A stretch of 64,000 nucleotides of DNA from Magicicada septendecula (taxonomy: Eukaryota; Arthropoda; Insecta; Hemiptera; Cicadidae): contig CM068367.1 of assembly GCA_034769895.1 (NCBI GenBank), positions 319,485,986 through 319,549,985 of the forward strand, read 5' to 3'. Positions 1 to 12,485 of the stretch are shown here, piece by piece; position 1 is the stretch's first letter, and every line of letters starts with the position of its first letter. The notes beneath the pieces are model-generated. The model worked only from the letters and a program-made list of their open reading frames with translations, did no database searches and had not been told where the DNA came from. The position numbers and the translations under genes are program-made.

Positions 1-2082
1 ATTGAGCAACATCTTAATCATCTACGTGAAGTACTATCCCGATTGGAGAAAGCTGGATTAACCGTAAACCCCAGTAAAGTAAATTTTGCTGTGACACAAT
101 TCTCATTTTTAGGTCACATCGTAAAAGCCAACGGAAAGGTAAGCATAGACCCAGAGCGAACCCGTGCAATCAGAGAATTTTTACCACCGCGGGATGCGAA
201 AGGAATAGCCCGATTTTTAGGAATGATAAATTATTTCCATAAGTATATCCCACATCTAGGCGAAATTGCAGCACCGCTAAATACCTTAAGAAAGAAGGGA
301 ATTAAATTTGAATGGAATGAGCAACACCAAACCGCATTCGAGAAATTAAAAGAAAGCATCATATCACCCCCCGTACTACAATTAGCAGATTTTACAAAAC
401 CATTTGTAGTGCAGACAGACAGTTCTAGTGTCGCCCTAGGTGCAGTAATATATCAGGAAGTAGATAACTCAAGGTTACCTATTAGTTACGCTTCTCGCAC
501 CCTGACAGATCAAGAAAAGAAATACTCCGCATACGAATTAGAATGTTTAGCTATAGTTTTCGCTTTTGAGAAGTTCAAACCATTTTTAGAACATAAAGAG
601 TTTTTGTTAGAAACAGATAATCAAGCGTTATCTTGGCTACTAAATCACCCAAAACAGTTAGGTCGTATCGGAAGATGGGTATTAAGATTAAATTGTTTTA
701 AATTCAAAGTACAACATATTAGAGGCACCCAAAACGTAGTTGCCGATACACTGTCACGTATGTTCCAGCCTAGTAGTAATACTTACGATAACAAGAGTAG
801 AGAAACGCCGATTATTAATACTTTAATTACCGAATTTCCTCTTGCATTTACGGATTTAGCCCAGTATCAACAACAAGACCCACGTTTGAGTCCAATTATT
901 GAACAACTTGAAAAAGGAAATAAGTCAGAGAAATTAAGTAGGAGAGTATTATGTTGTAGAATAGCGAACGGAAAATATTTGCGAATAATCGCCCCTGATA
1001 TTATTAAACCTATGCTGATGGAATATTATCACTCTTCCACCATTGGAGCTCATATGGGAATAAATAAAACCATACATCGAATTCGTAAAGAATATCACTA
1101 GGAAAATATGAACAGTGAGATCGCCAATTTTGTGAAAAGGTGTAAGTTGTGTGCACTCAGCAAACCAGCGAGAAACAGTCAAATAAGTCAATTAATCTCA
1201 GAGATTCCTGCTACCCCGTTCTCCAAAATTTATTTAGACTTTTCAGGACCCTACCCGCGTTCTAAATCAGGAAATACAATGTTACTAATTTGTGTAGACT
1301 CTTTTAGCAAATTCGTCTGGATGTACCCCATGCGGCGAGCCTTAGCTACAACCACAGTAAGTATTTTACAGCATAGATTATTTAAAGAATTCGGTATTCC
1401 TGTCCATCTAGTGTCGGATAACGGACCACAGTTTAAGTCCAAGGAATTCAGGAACATGTGTTTCAAACTAGGAATAGACCACATTACCACTACAGAGTAT
1501 CGTCCGCAAGGTAATATAGCTGAGAGGTATTTGCGAAACCTAAAATCTGCTTTAATAGCCTACCATGCTAACGATCATACTTCTTGGGACCAGAACCTAT
1601 CCTGGATACAGTTCGCCTTTAATTCAGCATATCATGAAGGACATAAGTCTACCCCATTCGAATTATTGTTCAAGTATAAACCTAACCACCCATTATCCAC
1701 TAAGTGGAAAATACATGAATTGTTACCCCTTGAAATTAGGGATAAAAATATTAGGAAAATATGGAATGAAGCGCGCGCTAATTTACGAACAAACTTAGCG
1801 AAACCAAGGAAATATCACGAGCGAAATAATAATAATAATGAAGTAAAGTACCAAATCGGTGACTTAGTTATGTGTAAAACACACCCTACGAGTAGTGCAA
1901 TCGATAAGACCACATCCAAGCTATCATACCGATGGTGCGGTCCTTATCAAATTCACAAATATTTAACTCCAGTAACCGTAGCCCTGTACGAACCCTCTAC
2001 TCAAAAATATGTACGAAGGACACATATTTCGCAGATAAAACGTTATCACGAAGAAGGAAATGGTAGAGTACAAGTTAAATAA
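1..2082 (+). pseudogene. pol: Ty3/gypsy retrotransposon pol, 3' part (RT end, RNase H, integrase), one amber stop
   Basis: The frame is already open at base 1, so the gene continues off the left edge. It first encodes the end of the reverse transcriptase (SFLGHIV, the RT-RNase H connection). Next comes RNase H with its acidic residues in VVQTDSSS, YELEC and LLETDNQ (codons at about 418, 541 and 616). Then comes the integrase: the His pair of the zinc finger near 1027-1054 and the Cys pair in VKRCKLC at about 1132-1152. The DDE core has Asp in IYLDFSGP (1237), Asp in LVSDNGPQF (1417) and Glu in GNIAERYL (1522), with 34 residues between the last two. A GPY/F-type module (YRWCGPYQI) lies near 1927-1953. 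The protein would reverse-transcribe and integrate the element's own RNA. TAG at 1099-1101 interrupts the frame between the zinc-finger His and Cys pairs, where relatives usually have Trp (TGG). The rest stays open in one frame, so the copy looks recently inactivated. Confidence 0.95.
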
Positions 2083-4224
2083 ATGTAAAAAAAAAAAGGT
2101 ATATGTCTGGTACTCAAATGCAAAAGAGTACTTGAGTAACATTTAGCTAGCTAATCGTGTAAATAGGTACGAGGCCTGATCAACCTTGAATCCTATTCAT
2201 CGAAAGTAGAGCAAAGTAAGAAGTCAGCTGACATCAAATATGAGGAATAATTAAGTAACCAATTACTTAATGAGAAATTCTATAACTAGAATAACTCGCA
2301 TCTAAAGAAAAACCCGGTAGTAGTCATAAGTAGTAGAGTTAAGAAAATTTAGAATGTTTACAATATGTTTTATAATGTGTGAATTGTATGTAGTATTAGA
2401 ATTAGTCTGTAAAGAATGAGATGTAGATAGTAAGAATAACAAGTCGAGACTGACTTGTGCAACTCGTAATTACATACAGAGAAAAACGGTTGAGAGAAAT
2501 TTCACACGGAAATCCCCAAACATACTCCCGGTACATTCCTAACAAATAAGCCGGAGGCTGTGTCTTAAGCGGCGGAGTATGTGACGATTTCATTAATAAA
2601 AATATGTTAATTAATTAAATTGTTAATGTATAAGCCGAGAAATTTTAAAATTTTAATAAAATCTCACATTTTAAACTAAATCTTATTGCTATCATTAAAT
2701 AATAATAATATTTAATAAAAAGTCTAATAATAAAATAAAAGGGAATACAATTGTACAGAAAGGGTAAAGCTTGTTAATTAATCCTGCATATACAGGTACT
2801 GACCAGAATTAACTTGTTTCTGACCCCTAAACAAACTAAATATAATTGTAAATTTTGTTATTATTTAAATAATTAAATAAGACCACTGTAATGTACTTTG
2901 ATAACGTCTGTAACTAAGAATATCTCTATTTAATTATTTAATCAAACTTTAGTCCTTTAATTAAATTAGAAACATGGAACTACTTTTATGTTGACTAGTA
3001 ATTGTCGCGAGATTACTACTCTCCCCCTAACTATTTTTGCCCACTTGCAATGGAGCGCTCACGCCGTAAGCTGCGTACAGCGTTGTTTCGCGACGCGTGT
3101 ATAATTATGTGAATGGTTGGTTCAATGAATATTTAAATAACTAAATTTGTGCGGCGATGACATCTCTCTCTCAATGAATAAATAACAAACTATGTAATTC
3201 ATACATTACTACAAACGTGAAGGTGATATTCAACTAATCTATAATCATGTGAAGTGTATTACTGTGAAACAAACTTTCTATTTATTTATTATAACTACAA
3301 GAATTACAACAGTCGTCTAAGATGAGAGTATCCTACAAGAATTACTACAGTCGGCTAAGATGAGAGTACTTCACCCCGAATGATATAACAGACTTCAGGA
3401 ACTTCACCGTCACCGGATACTAAGGCAACGACAGACCTTCAGGAAACACACCAAGGACCGAAGAACCAATTCTGCAGAAAATACTGAAAACCAGGTGACA
3501 TGGAGGCTTGTCTTCCATGGTTATGAGTTACTAAAATATTTACCCACAAAAGACAATTTAACTCACCACTTTTAAGACTTTAAAAGACAGACATTATATG
3601 TAACATGTAGTCTGTAATCTAATAACACTGGTTATAGCAAAAGAGTAAATGTTTAAACTAAAAGTTTTCTTGTTTTGAAAGATTAATGAAGTCCATTCTT
3701 CAAATGGCTCAATTTTCAATATTGTATATGGCAAGGTGACCATTATTAACTTAATATATATTCAATCCCGGATCCGTGGAATAAATTAAATAGATGTACA
3801 TCATATTTTGAGGGCCCTTATGAAAGAGTAATATATATATAATTATACTGTAAACTATATATGTTGAGAACTTTAAATAGAGAACCTTATCTCATAATGT
3901 AATAAAGAGATGTCATCTGAGTACCGAGTAAACTGAGTGCATAAATCAACAGTCTCCCCTTCCCAATATCCTGATATAAGAATTGTTTTATTTGTTGTGA
4001 TTAATTTTCAGCTCGTCACAACGAAAGGCAGCCTGTGTAATTGGCATAACCAATTAACGCGGGTTCCCTACGTTATAACACAAGTTAAGATGTTATAATA
4101 CGACATTATTGGGCAAAACGTAATCTAATTAGGTATCTACAGTACTTATGTGATCTTGATCGTTAAATTAAATTAGGTGTTGTTCTTGAAACCAACTATA
4201 GTTTTATGTCAAGCTCTGTAAAAG
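2083..4224 (+). other. Probable 3' untranslated region and 3' LTR of the gypsy element, plus flank
   Basis: No protein-coding region is visible. An A-rich tract ending in GG (about 2088-2099) lies just after the pol stop, where a polypurine tract is expected, and a TGT follows at about 2104. AATAAA-like signals are present in the AT-rich part near 2596 and 2655. The 5' LTR is outside the window, so the LTR boundaries cannot be proven by comparison and I do not assign them. A GC-richer patch with CpG-containing words lies near 3000-3110. Confidence 0.4.
3295..3370. repeat. Two-copy 38-bp tandem duplication
   Basis: The block beginning CTACAAGAATTAC at 3295 is repeated at 3333 with only a few substitutions; both copies contain TAAGATGAGAGTA. 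It lies in the probable LTR or flank of the gypsy element. Confidence 0.85.
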
Positions 4225-7200
4225 TTGTCAACCAGTAACGGCTTAAGGCCCAGGCGACCCGGGCGGCCGCCCGGGGCGCCGCGAAGTTAGGGGCGCCAAG
4301 CGGAACGAAAAAATGTTTTACGATCGGTGATTTAGAATAAATTTTCTGCGTGTTCCCAGTTTACTAATTATAGTAAAACCATGGATTACCACAACAACAA
4401 ATTTACAACAGTATCGTAAGTTTTTAAAAACTTAAAAACCAATACAAAACAATTCTTACGAGAGGCAGGTGGGAGGAGGGTGCCAGGGCGGCGACAGTGG
4501 CTTAGAAAAGTGGGCCTGTGACTGAGTCTATTTCGTTTGAGGTACGAACGAATAATACAGGCCTGGGCGCGCACGAAAGTGAGTCACTTTCGCAGTTCGA
4601 TTCCTGATAAAAAGAGACACTCAGGTTTTTTCTATAGAAAAAGAAAATTGCAGCAGACTTCTGAAGCTCAAAAACAAGCTTCAGCGTTAAAACGTTTCGT
4701 TACGGTACTTCCCACAGAACCACATGCACCAACATTTTTTCTGTCTGAGGTAAGCTAATAAAATTTTATTGTTATTTGTTAAGAGTGCTGAGCACAGTTA
4801 CATTACATCCACGAAAATTTGGATTTTAATATTAAACTGGAATAAATACTGTACATAAAACAAAACACTTTTGCCTTTATTAAAATTATTGAAGGCTTGC
4901 TTTAAAATGTAATAAAAATAATGCATTCTAAAATACGATAATTACCAGTAATCAGAAATTCAAAATCAGCAGTAACCTATTTCCTCGTGTAGCTTAGTTT
5001 TATTTATTTCACAATATTGCAATGTTGCGAATATTAGACTAGTATTCACAATTTACTATAATGGGTCCGTAGATACGTAAGCCAGTCGTTGTCTAAGATA
5101 AATACAGCAATACAGGGTTAGTGAGGTGCATTTCTAAGATAAAATGTGGAGTATTGGGATTTTTGAAATTTAACGATGAAATCTAAGGCGTTCTTGACTT
5201 ACTTATGCACTCAGCTAATTCTCTTGTACTGTGCTTTTCTATTACATTTACGATTTAGAAATCATCAACCCTCCCAAATGTTAAAAATGTCTTACATTTG
5301 AAAAAAATGCATGTTTATGTTGAGCTAATTATTAGACATTATATCATACAAATTAACACTCCATGATAAAAAAAAAACATTTTAAAATGGTGTTACTACA
5401 ATTATTTTGTTCTGTGAAAGTCTACAGTGTCGTGAAATTAATGAAAACTCTTTGTTAGGTGGACGACAAGACTCAGTCCCCGCAGTCCCATGATACTGAA
5501 AATGAAGAAAAAAACGACAATGTGAAGGGAGTTGAATCTCATTCTGATTCTGATTCAGCGATTGCGGAAGAATCTTTTAAGGTAATTTTTTTATAAACTT
5601 AAAATGACAAAGTTGAAAATATTGAGTTTACAACATGCTACAGTTAAGTTTTAGCAGATAGGCTAGGCTTATTATGCCAATTGAATAAATCGCGTAAATT
5701 TAACAAACAAATTTGCGTCCCAATTTTTTGAAGCTTCTAAATGCTTTTGTACTTTTTGCTAATAATACTCCTTAGTTTTTGTTGTCTTTTTCAGGTTTCT
5801 CTAGATAAAATCAATCACATGACCCTGGAGAGTGGCCAGTGAACTTAAGTGCCAAAGACAGTGACATCCTCGTCCAACGTGGGCCAGAACAAATTAGTGA
5901 CACTGACTTTCCTGTAAACAAAGATGGTCGCCGTTTTAGTGTCAACAATTATCGTAGGCGAGTGAGCAATGGTGAAGAGGTTTCACGTCCCTGGCTTATA
6001 TATTCTGCATCAAAAGACGTCATATTTTGCTTTTGCTGCCGACTGTTTAGCACAATACGAACATCTCTGTCTTCAGAGACTGGGTACTCCGACTGGAAGC
6101 ACATGTCTGAACTACTGTCAGAACACGAAAGATCACCAGGACATATGCGGGCATTCCAGTTCTGGAAGGAATGTTCTACGAGGCTGCGTGTGAACAAAAC
6201 GATTGATGCAGAACACCAGAAAATGATCAAGAATGAAGTTGAACGCTGGAAGGAAGTTTTCAAACGCATTGTGTACGTGATTGAGTTTCTTGGTTCACAG
6301 AATCTGGCATTTCGGGGTGCGTCAGACAAACCGTATGACAGAAACAATTGGAATTTCCTGAAACTGTTAGAGTTTATAGGGAAATTTGACATCATAATTG
6401 CTGAACACTTACGGAGGATTACTTCAAAAGAATCTTATGTACATTACCTACGGAAGAATATCCAAAATAAAGTGATCGAAGTAATAGGATCAATGATACG
6501 ACAACGAATACTACATAATGTACAGAAGTGGACTTACTATGCTATTATTTTGGGCTGTACGCCTGATCAAAGCCACATACAGCAAATGACTTTGATTATA
6601 CGTTTTGTAAGTTGTGAACCAGGTTAAGACCCCTGCCCCAAAGAACATTTTTTGGGGTTTATCCCACTTGCATCTTCAACAGGAGAATCTATGACAAACA
6701 TTCTTTTGTCCAAGTTAAATGAAATGAAAATACCTTTAAAAAATATGGGTGGGCAAGGGTACGACAATGGTGCAAACATGGTGGGGAAAAACGCAGGAGT
6801 CCAGAACAGAATTCTAACTTTGAACCCTCGCAGATTTTTTGTACCTTACAGTGCACATTCGCTGAACTTAGTGGTGAACGACTCTGCTTTATCCTGTAGT
6901 GAGGCTGTAAACTTTTTCATGGTTGTGCAGGAAGTATACAAATTATGTTCTGCCTCAACTCACCGGTGGTCTGTGTTAAGAAAACATGTTACATCACTAA
7001 CAGTTAAACCAATATGCGACACTCGATGGGAGAGTCGCATTAATGCAGTTGCTCCTTTTCGTTACCAGACAGAAGAAATATACGATACTCTACTTGAGTT
7101 ATCTACTGACTCATCGATCGATGGCTATGGAAAGAGTACTGCCTTGGGTCTGGCTAGCAAGCTAAAGAGCTTTAAGTTTATCTGCTCCTTGGTTGTATGG

Positions 7201-8517
7201 CATGAAATACTTTTCAGGATAAATATTATCAGCAAACAGCTGCAAAAAGAAGATATGAACATTGCAAATGCAGTTGAGCTAATTTCTAAAGTGAAAGAAC
7301 ATTTTGAGAAAATGAGGACGGAGAAGGGTTTTGAGGAAGTACTTGTTGATGCCAGGGAGATTTCAGAAACTCTTGAAACCGAAGCCACATTCCCAACTGA
7401 ATCTCAAGTACGTCCAAGAAGGGTCAAATGCAAATTTCACTATAAAATAGCTGCCGAGCCAGTCTCAGACCCAAAAAGAGCATTTATGACCAATTTTTAT
7501 TTCTGTTTGTTGGACTGCGCAATAAACTCACTTGAGGAGAGATTTTCACAGCTATCCAGCCACAATTATGTATTTGGCTTTCTTTATAACATCAAAAATG
7601 AAGATAAGAACACATTGCTACAAAAATGTGCAGACCTACAGATAGCTTTGACCGATGGGGAGCACCGAGATATTGAAGGACACCAGCTGCACCAAGAACT
7701 TATAGTACTTCTGACTCTGTTACCCGAAGACTGTGGCAACAGGCCAGAAGACATCCTCAAGTTCATCATGAACAACTCTTTAGCTGAAAATTTTCCAAAT
7801 GTAAATATAGCTTTGAGAATTGTATTAACACTTCCAGTAAGTGTAGCGTCTGGGGAGAGATCTTTTTCAAAATTAAAAATTATTTAAGATCAAGTATGGC
7901 ACAAGAACGTCTTGTAGGACTTTCCCTTATCTCAATTGAATTTGATATTCTAAAAGAAATGACATTGACTCTGTTATAAAAGATTTTGCAGAAAAAAAAA
8001 GTTGCCGTAAAGTACCTTTGTGATTTTGAAATTGAGTAACCTACATTTAATTCTAATTTTGAATTTTTTTATACCAACTTTTTTGTAAGATTACAATAAA
8101 TATTGTCGATAGTCGATACACTTAGTCATTTGTAGCTATTTTATCGAACCCATTTGCTCTTCCTGAGTTTGATTTAGGCCTTAATACTATTGATACAATT
8201 AAAAATCATTTAAAAAGAAACAAATAATTTAGCCTGTATTTCATACTACTGATCACCCCAAATAAGCCTAAGATAACCGAACATAAAAATACATTATTGC
8301 AATAATGTAACACAATTTTTAATGAAATAAACTGCAATTGTATTCCATAAAGATAACAAATCAATTAAATTCATACAAGGCTAAAATATTCTTATAAAAT
8401 GTAGAGTCCTAGTTGTGTCATTTCCTGTTTGTTAAGTTGGGGGGGGGGGGGGACAGGGCGGCGGAAAGCTCGCTTGCCCGGGTGAAATTTTTGCCTTGAG
8501 CCGGCCCTATTGTCAAC
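4225..8517 (+). mobile_element. Complete hAT-family DNA transposon with perfect 8-bp target duplication
   Basis: TTGTCAAC occurs at 4225-4232 and again at 8510-8517, giving an element of 4277 bp (4233-8509). The ends are imperfect inverted repeats: the left end contains CGGCTTAAGGC near 4239, and the right end read backwards contains CGGCTCAAGGC. An 8-bp duplication and ends related to CAGGGCCGGCTCAAGGC are typical of hAT elements. The interior encodes a spliced transposase on the plus strand (described separately). An AATAAA signal lies near 8095 and a run of about 13 G near 8441. The AT-rich stretches 4759-5458 and 5582-5794 are introns; 7990-8509 is the 3' untranslated part. The insertion lies just right of the gypsy remnant. 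Confidence 0.95.
4537..7990 (+). pseudogene. hAT transposase (ZMYM1-like: TTF zinc finger, DUF4371, hAT dimerisation), spliced and decayed
   Basis: Three exons can be read. Exon 1 ends at GAG|GTAAGC (about 4749) and encodes a basic YRKRK-containing start region with no clear ATG. Exon 2 runs from 5459 to 5581 (after TTAG, before GTAATT; 41 codons, rich in Ser, Asp and Glu). Exon 3 starts near 5795 after TTTTCAG. Exon 3 carries a TTF-type zinc finger (SRPWLIYS, FCFCCRLFS, about 5980-6050), a DUF4371/RNase H-like region with KWTYYAIILGCTPD (6525-6566), GQGYDNGANM (6754-6783), PYSAHSLNLVVND (6844-6882), and the C-terminal SGERSFSKLK dimerisation motif (7849-7878). Damage: a frame change just after the exon 3 acceptor, TAA at 6625-6627 between two parts that share a frame, a small deletion after 7880, and another shift near 7960. 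The usual LDCTPD is LGCTPD here, losing a conserved Asp. The product would have cut and pasted the element. Confidence 0.9.
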
Positions 8518-9316
8518 ACTAATTAACAGAATTCATTATCGAAAATAGTGGCAATAATATTCGTTCTTGAAAAATTATAGCCTTTACCATTGTCAGAGCT
8601 GTATACAAAGGCATCCGGGTTCTTTCATTAAGTGCACCAGTAACTAATAGGCTTAATCTCCCACGGCCACGGCATGGATGCTACCCACGGATAGTTTGGT
8701 GGTGAGGATGGCCATCTTATTACTTCTTTTAGCGGGCCGAAAAATAAAGAAGATGATGAGCTGATAAGCGAGTCGCAACGGAGCAAACGGTCTGATGTAT
8801 GTGGAAGAAGAAGAGAGAAAATTATATCGGTATATTGTGTGGCGAATATTAAAAAAAAAAGTACTGATACTATCTAAACCAATATTCTATAGAAGCAGAA
8901 GCAACAGTATTATAAAATATTAAGAGTGAATTTATTACTAATCATTAAAACAATTTTATTTTATTTTTTTCTCGACGTTTAAGCCTGATTAGACTGCTAG
9001 TGATTTCTGGTGTTATGTTTGAACTTTTTTTTAATTTTGTCAAACACTGCTCTCAGTATTTGGATTAAAATCAGTAATTAGCTACACCAATATTTTGTTT
9101 TTCTAAATGAATGTTCTTTTAATTTTGTTGTTTCAAAAACGTAAATGTACTCTGGCGCCAAAAAATCAGATGATAGTAGGCCTACTCGTGAAGACATGTG
9201 AGACAGATATTCACATATTTCCCTGTGTAGTTGACGTTACAAAATTTGTTCATTAAACGCGCGCGCCCTTGTTGAGCCGACACACAGATCTTTGTGTATC
9301 TATGTACATGAATGGG

Positions 9317-9318
<2 letters not shown>
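8518..9318. other. No gene seen
   Basis: AT-rich intergenic DNA. A moderately GC-rich stretch at 8640-8810 ending in AGAAGAAGAGAG resembles old LINE 3' debris, but no protein similarity can be read in it. Confidence 0.5.

Positions 9319-9381
<63 letters not shown>
9319..9381. repeat. (GA)n microsatellite
   Basis: About 31 perfect GA repeats follow a short G run. The open frames here are produced by the dinucleotide repeat. Confidence 0.98.
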
Positions 9382-9385
<4 letters not shown>

Positions 9386-10433
9386 AGCCGCGTTTTGATG
9401 GAGAGAGTGAGCGGAGGCGAGTTCAATATGCATTAACATTAAATACAGTAATGAAGTAATTTTTAAGCACATCTGTCTTGTTAACAGCTTACCCACAAAA
9501 TAAATGGACTGCAGTCAATGTAACATTTAAACCTTTTGGTTCCGGTTGAAAGGTAAGCCGGTGGACACAGAATCCAATCATTTGATGCTTACATTTGTAA
9601 ACTAGACGGAATAGTGGTGAACACTGAATCACTAATGAGCCTCGGCCAGTTCGTTGGAAGTAGCTTTTTGTAAATAAAAAATGACAAAATTATAATATAT
9701 TATCTGTATATGGAAAGATGTTTTTTCTCTGTTGCAGCGTATGCATTCCTAGGGTGGATTAAATGCGGAGCCGACTTATACACAATGTGAACCACCTGCT
9801 GTGAGTGGCTTTGGTAGGCTTAGTTTGTGACGTCACCTGGCTGCGTTTTATAATTTATATCCGGACTCTTCTATGTAGACAGACAACTAACTCCGTATAA
9901 ATATACAAAAGTTAATTTTTTTCATTATAGGTTGAATAAATCTTAACGTTAGAAATAGTAAGTAATGCTTAATGAAATAAACGTATGACATAACAAATAA
10001 ATTAAAAAAATATATAAGAAATTTTATAGAGAGTGGTCTATAAATTTATAGATATTATTTCATTAATATAAAACTTGTTTCGGATCTTATTAATAAACCG
10101 GCAGCGTACAAAGCTATCCTACGTGACGTTTCATTTGTCAGAAAAGCCATTAGGCTGACGAGGAAAGCTTCCAGTTGGAACTGTACGATTATACGCTAAC
10201 TGGAACTGAATACTTCCTAATTACACACATACTTAAGGTTGGCTAAAATTAATGAAGCAACGCCATCGCAAAATGAATATATTAAGTTTAAAAAATAATC
10301 ACCTTATTTGCAAAATTATAGTTTTATCTCGTAAAATCAAAGAAGAGTTGAAAAGCCGGTATCTGTTATTTATCTTCAGTGACTAGTACATTCTTCCTTC
10401 CAAAAGTCTGTATAGACGTGTGTCTGCATAAGC
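9382..10433. other. No gene seen
   Basis: AT-rich intergenic sequence without a convincing reading frame or repeat structure. Confidence 0.5.
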
Positions 10434-10663
10434 TATAAGCTATTCTTCTTCTTAATTGGCGCTACAGATCTTGGAAAGCCTTGCCCTCCTGGACAATTGG
10501 CCTCCAGTCGTCTCGATCCTCTGCTCTCAGTCTCCATCTTCTTACACCGAGCCTGCGCAGGACGTCCTCAAGATCACCCAACCATCGTTTTCTGGGCCAA
10601 GCCCTCCTTCTTCTTTCACCAGGTCTCCCCGTAAAAATTTTCTTCAATGCTGTATAAGCTATT
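10434..10663 (-). mobile_element. 5'-truncated LINE tail with 11-bp target duplication
   Basis: TATAAGCTATT is present at 10434-10444 and 10653-10663 and brackets a 208-bp insert. On the minus strand the insert encodes the basic C-terminal end of a LINE ORF2 protein (RPGERRRRAWPRKRWLGDL, then WRLRAEDRDDWR) and ends in a GAAGAAGAA-like tail at 10445. This Arg-rich RxRGRPxxxWxDD-type region follows the reverse transcriptase in many insect LINEs. The fragment is a dead-on-arrival copy made by truncated reverse transcription. Confidence 0.9.
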
Positions 10664-12287
10664 AATGCTTCTTAACTTAATCAGGTATTGTCAGCTGATA
10701 AATCACTGCTTCTGGCAACGTAGATTATATCGTCCTGTATGTACGTCTCGTATAACAAAACGATAGCAGCTCAGGGGTTTATTTTAAGTCAAATAAATTT
10801 GGCTGAGGCGTAGTGCTGATCACAGTGCCGTAAGGTTCAAACTGGCAGCACACTTTACTCACTAAGTCATTCGGTGACACAAAGAAAGAATAGGTATAGT
10901 ATTATTATGACAAATAAGTTTAACTTGTTTACTATCGAAAATTTGTCAAAGGCGACGCAGGCCTACATCAACAAAACGTGTGGATAATTATGAAGAAACA
11001 GTGGCTAATTTTGTTGTAATAACCTATACTCTAACATTGACTCGCGTAGCACGGAAATTATTATCAGGTAAGTACCAAACTCCCAAGACTTTGAATTTCA
11101 CAATCGAAATTCAAAATTTTTTGTTTAAGGCCTAAATCTGTGGTTTTAGATCTACATTTGTTTTTATGCCTCATCTGAAAACACATATGTTCCATCGTTG
11201 TAAATGCCATAAAAACAGATTAAAGATAAGTCTATTATGGAAGAAGACTGTTTTCATGTGATGGTTATGCTGCTGAAATAATCCGCCATACACCTATTAA
11301 ATATATTAAATATATCCTGCATTAATGGACACACTATTTATACATTGTATACTGTATTAAGGCCTATATAATACTATACTATTTTTATTATGGTGCTAAA
11401 CTAATTTTGAAACGCGTTTGAAGACCTTATACTCGAAACAAATAGTCTAATAACGAATATGAGTTGCCCAGCGCACTTTTGCTCAGCTCGACCAACATTT
11501 ACGTCAGAGGATACGAAATTGATATTCTTTAAATATTTAACAGAATTCAGTCAGAGCGCGAGTAAATTCAAAGAAACGGCGAAGGGGTGTCGCAAACAGA
11601 CAATCTTGATACGACTGGATATACAATAAGGCTAATTGTAAAGAATGCGTGTACCTACGGAGCGGACAAGACACTGTAATATGAATCTACTACGCTAATC
11701 CTGGACTAACGTAGTTCAAAATTACGTCATGTTAGCCGAAGCTGTGGGCAAACCTGTTACTTCCCGCCAACATACGTACGAATCCAGACACGGCTTACAC
11801 ACCAACATTGTAAAATGATATCACATGACGCTTATGATATGTTCCAACAGCGCAGTCCGCTTAACCCTCGCCTATCTCGCTTACCTCTCTCACTCATCGC
11901 CTGCTTAGGCCTATTGACTGAACTAGGTTCTGCTATAATAATGTCTAACAATAATTACGCGGTTATTTTAATGAGTTTTATCCATATAAGCAGATGACGA
12001 TTCAGAATATAATAAGTTTTGTATCGTTTATTCAAAAGTAACGTTTAGTGTCGTGTTTCGCGTGTCTGACGAGGGGTCTGCAATTTAAATCTTTTTTATA
12101 AGTCGTGTCTACATCGCTTCGAATGTCATGGTAAATGAGGACGAAATTATCAGCCTAAACATATATTTGTATGATTACATGATTACATCCTAGACCAAAT
12201 GTGAAGTACGACGGAATAACACAATACAACTTATAGTTTTATTTTAAATTGTCCATCTTGTTATTTGAATTAGCAGTCTCTGTAATT
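10664..12287. other. No gene seen
   Basis: Intergenic DNA. A 60-codon frame at 11815-11997 has no recognisable domain and unremarkable composition, so it is not called as a gene. Confidence 0.5.
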
Positions 12288-12485
12288 CCAACTTTGTCGT
12301 GTTTACTTGCCTGCTGATGTTCCGGACGAGGCCTTTCAGTGTTTCCACTATTTTCAAGTCCTAAATCACGACTTGGTCGTTAAGTCGAAGGTCGTGGTTT
12401 AGGACTTAAAAAAGTTGGAAACACTGAAATGCCTCGTCCGGAACATGACAAGTAGCAGTTCAGCAAGTAAACACCACAAAGTTCG
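12288..12485. repeat. Large imperfect palindrome (arms about 90-100 bp)
   Basis: Left arm 12288-12376 and right arm 12386-12485 are reverse complements, with about 10 bp between them. Shared blocks include TTCCGGACGAGG against CCTCGTCCGGAA, AGTGTTTCCA against TGGAAACACT, AAGTCCTAAATCACGAC against GTCGTGGTTTAGGACTT, and GTTTACTTGC against GCAAGTAAAC. The right arm has a small extra block near 12447. Single-stranded DNA or RNA from this region would form a long hairpin. It could be a foldback element or an inverted duplication; no coding content is seen. Confidence 0.92.

Noticed and set aside
2104..4080. Exact 3' LTR boundaries of the gypsy element (TGT at 2104; an ACA-type end near 4080)
   Set aside because: Without the 5' LTR or a target duplication the choice among many TG...CA pairs is arbitrary.
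4575..4610. B-box-like GTTCGATTCC in the hAT element
   Set aside because: No A box at the right distance and no cloverleaf. It lies inside hAT exon 1.
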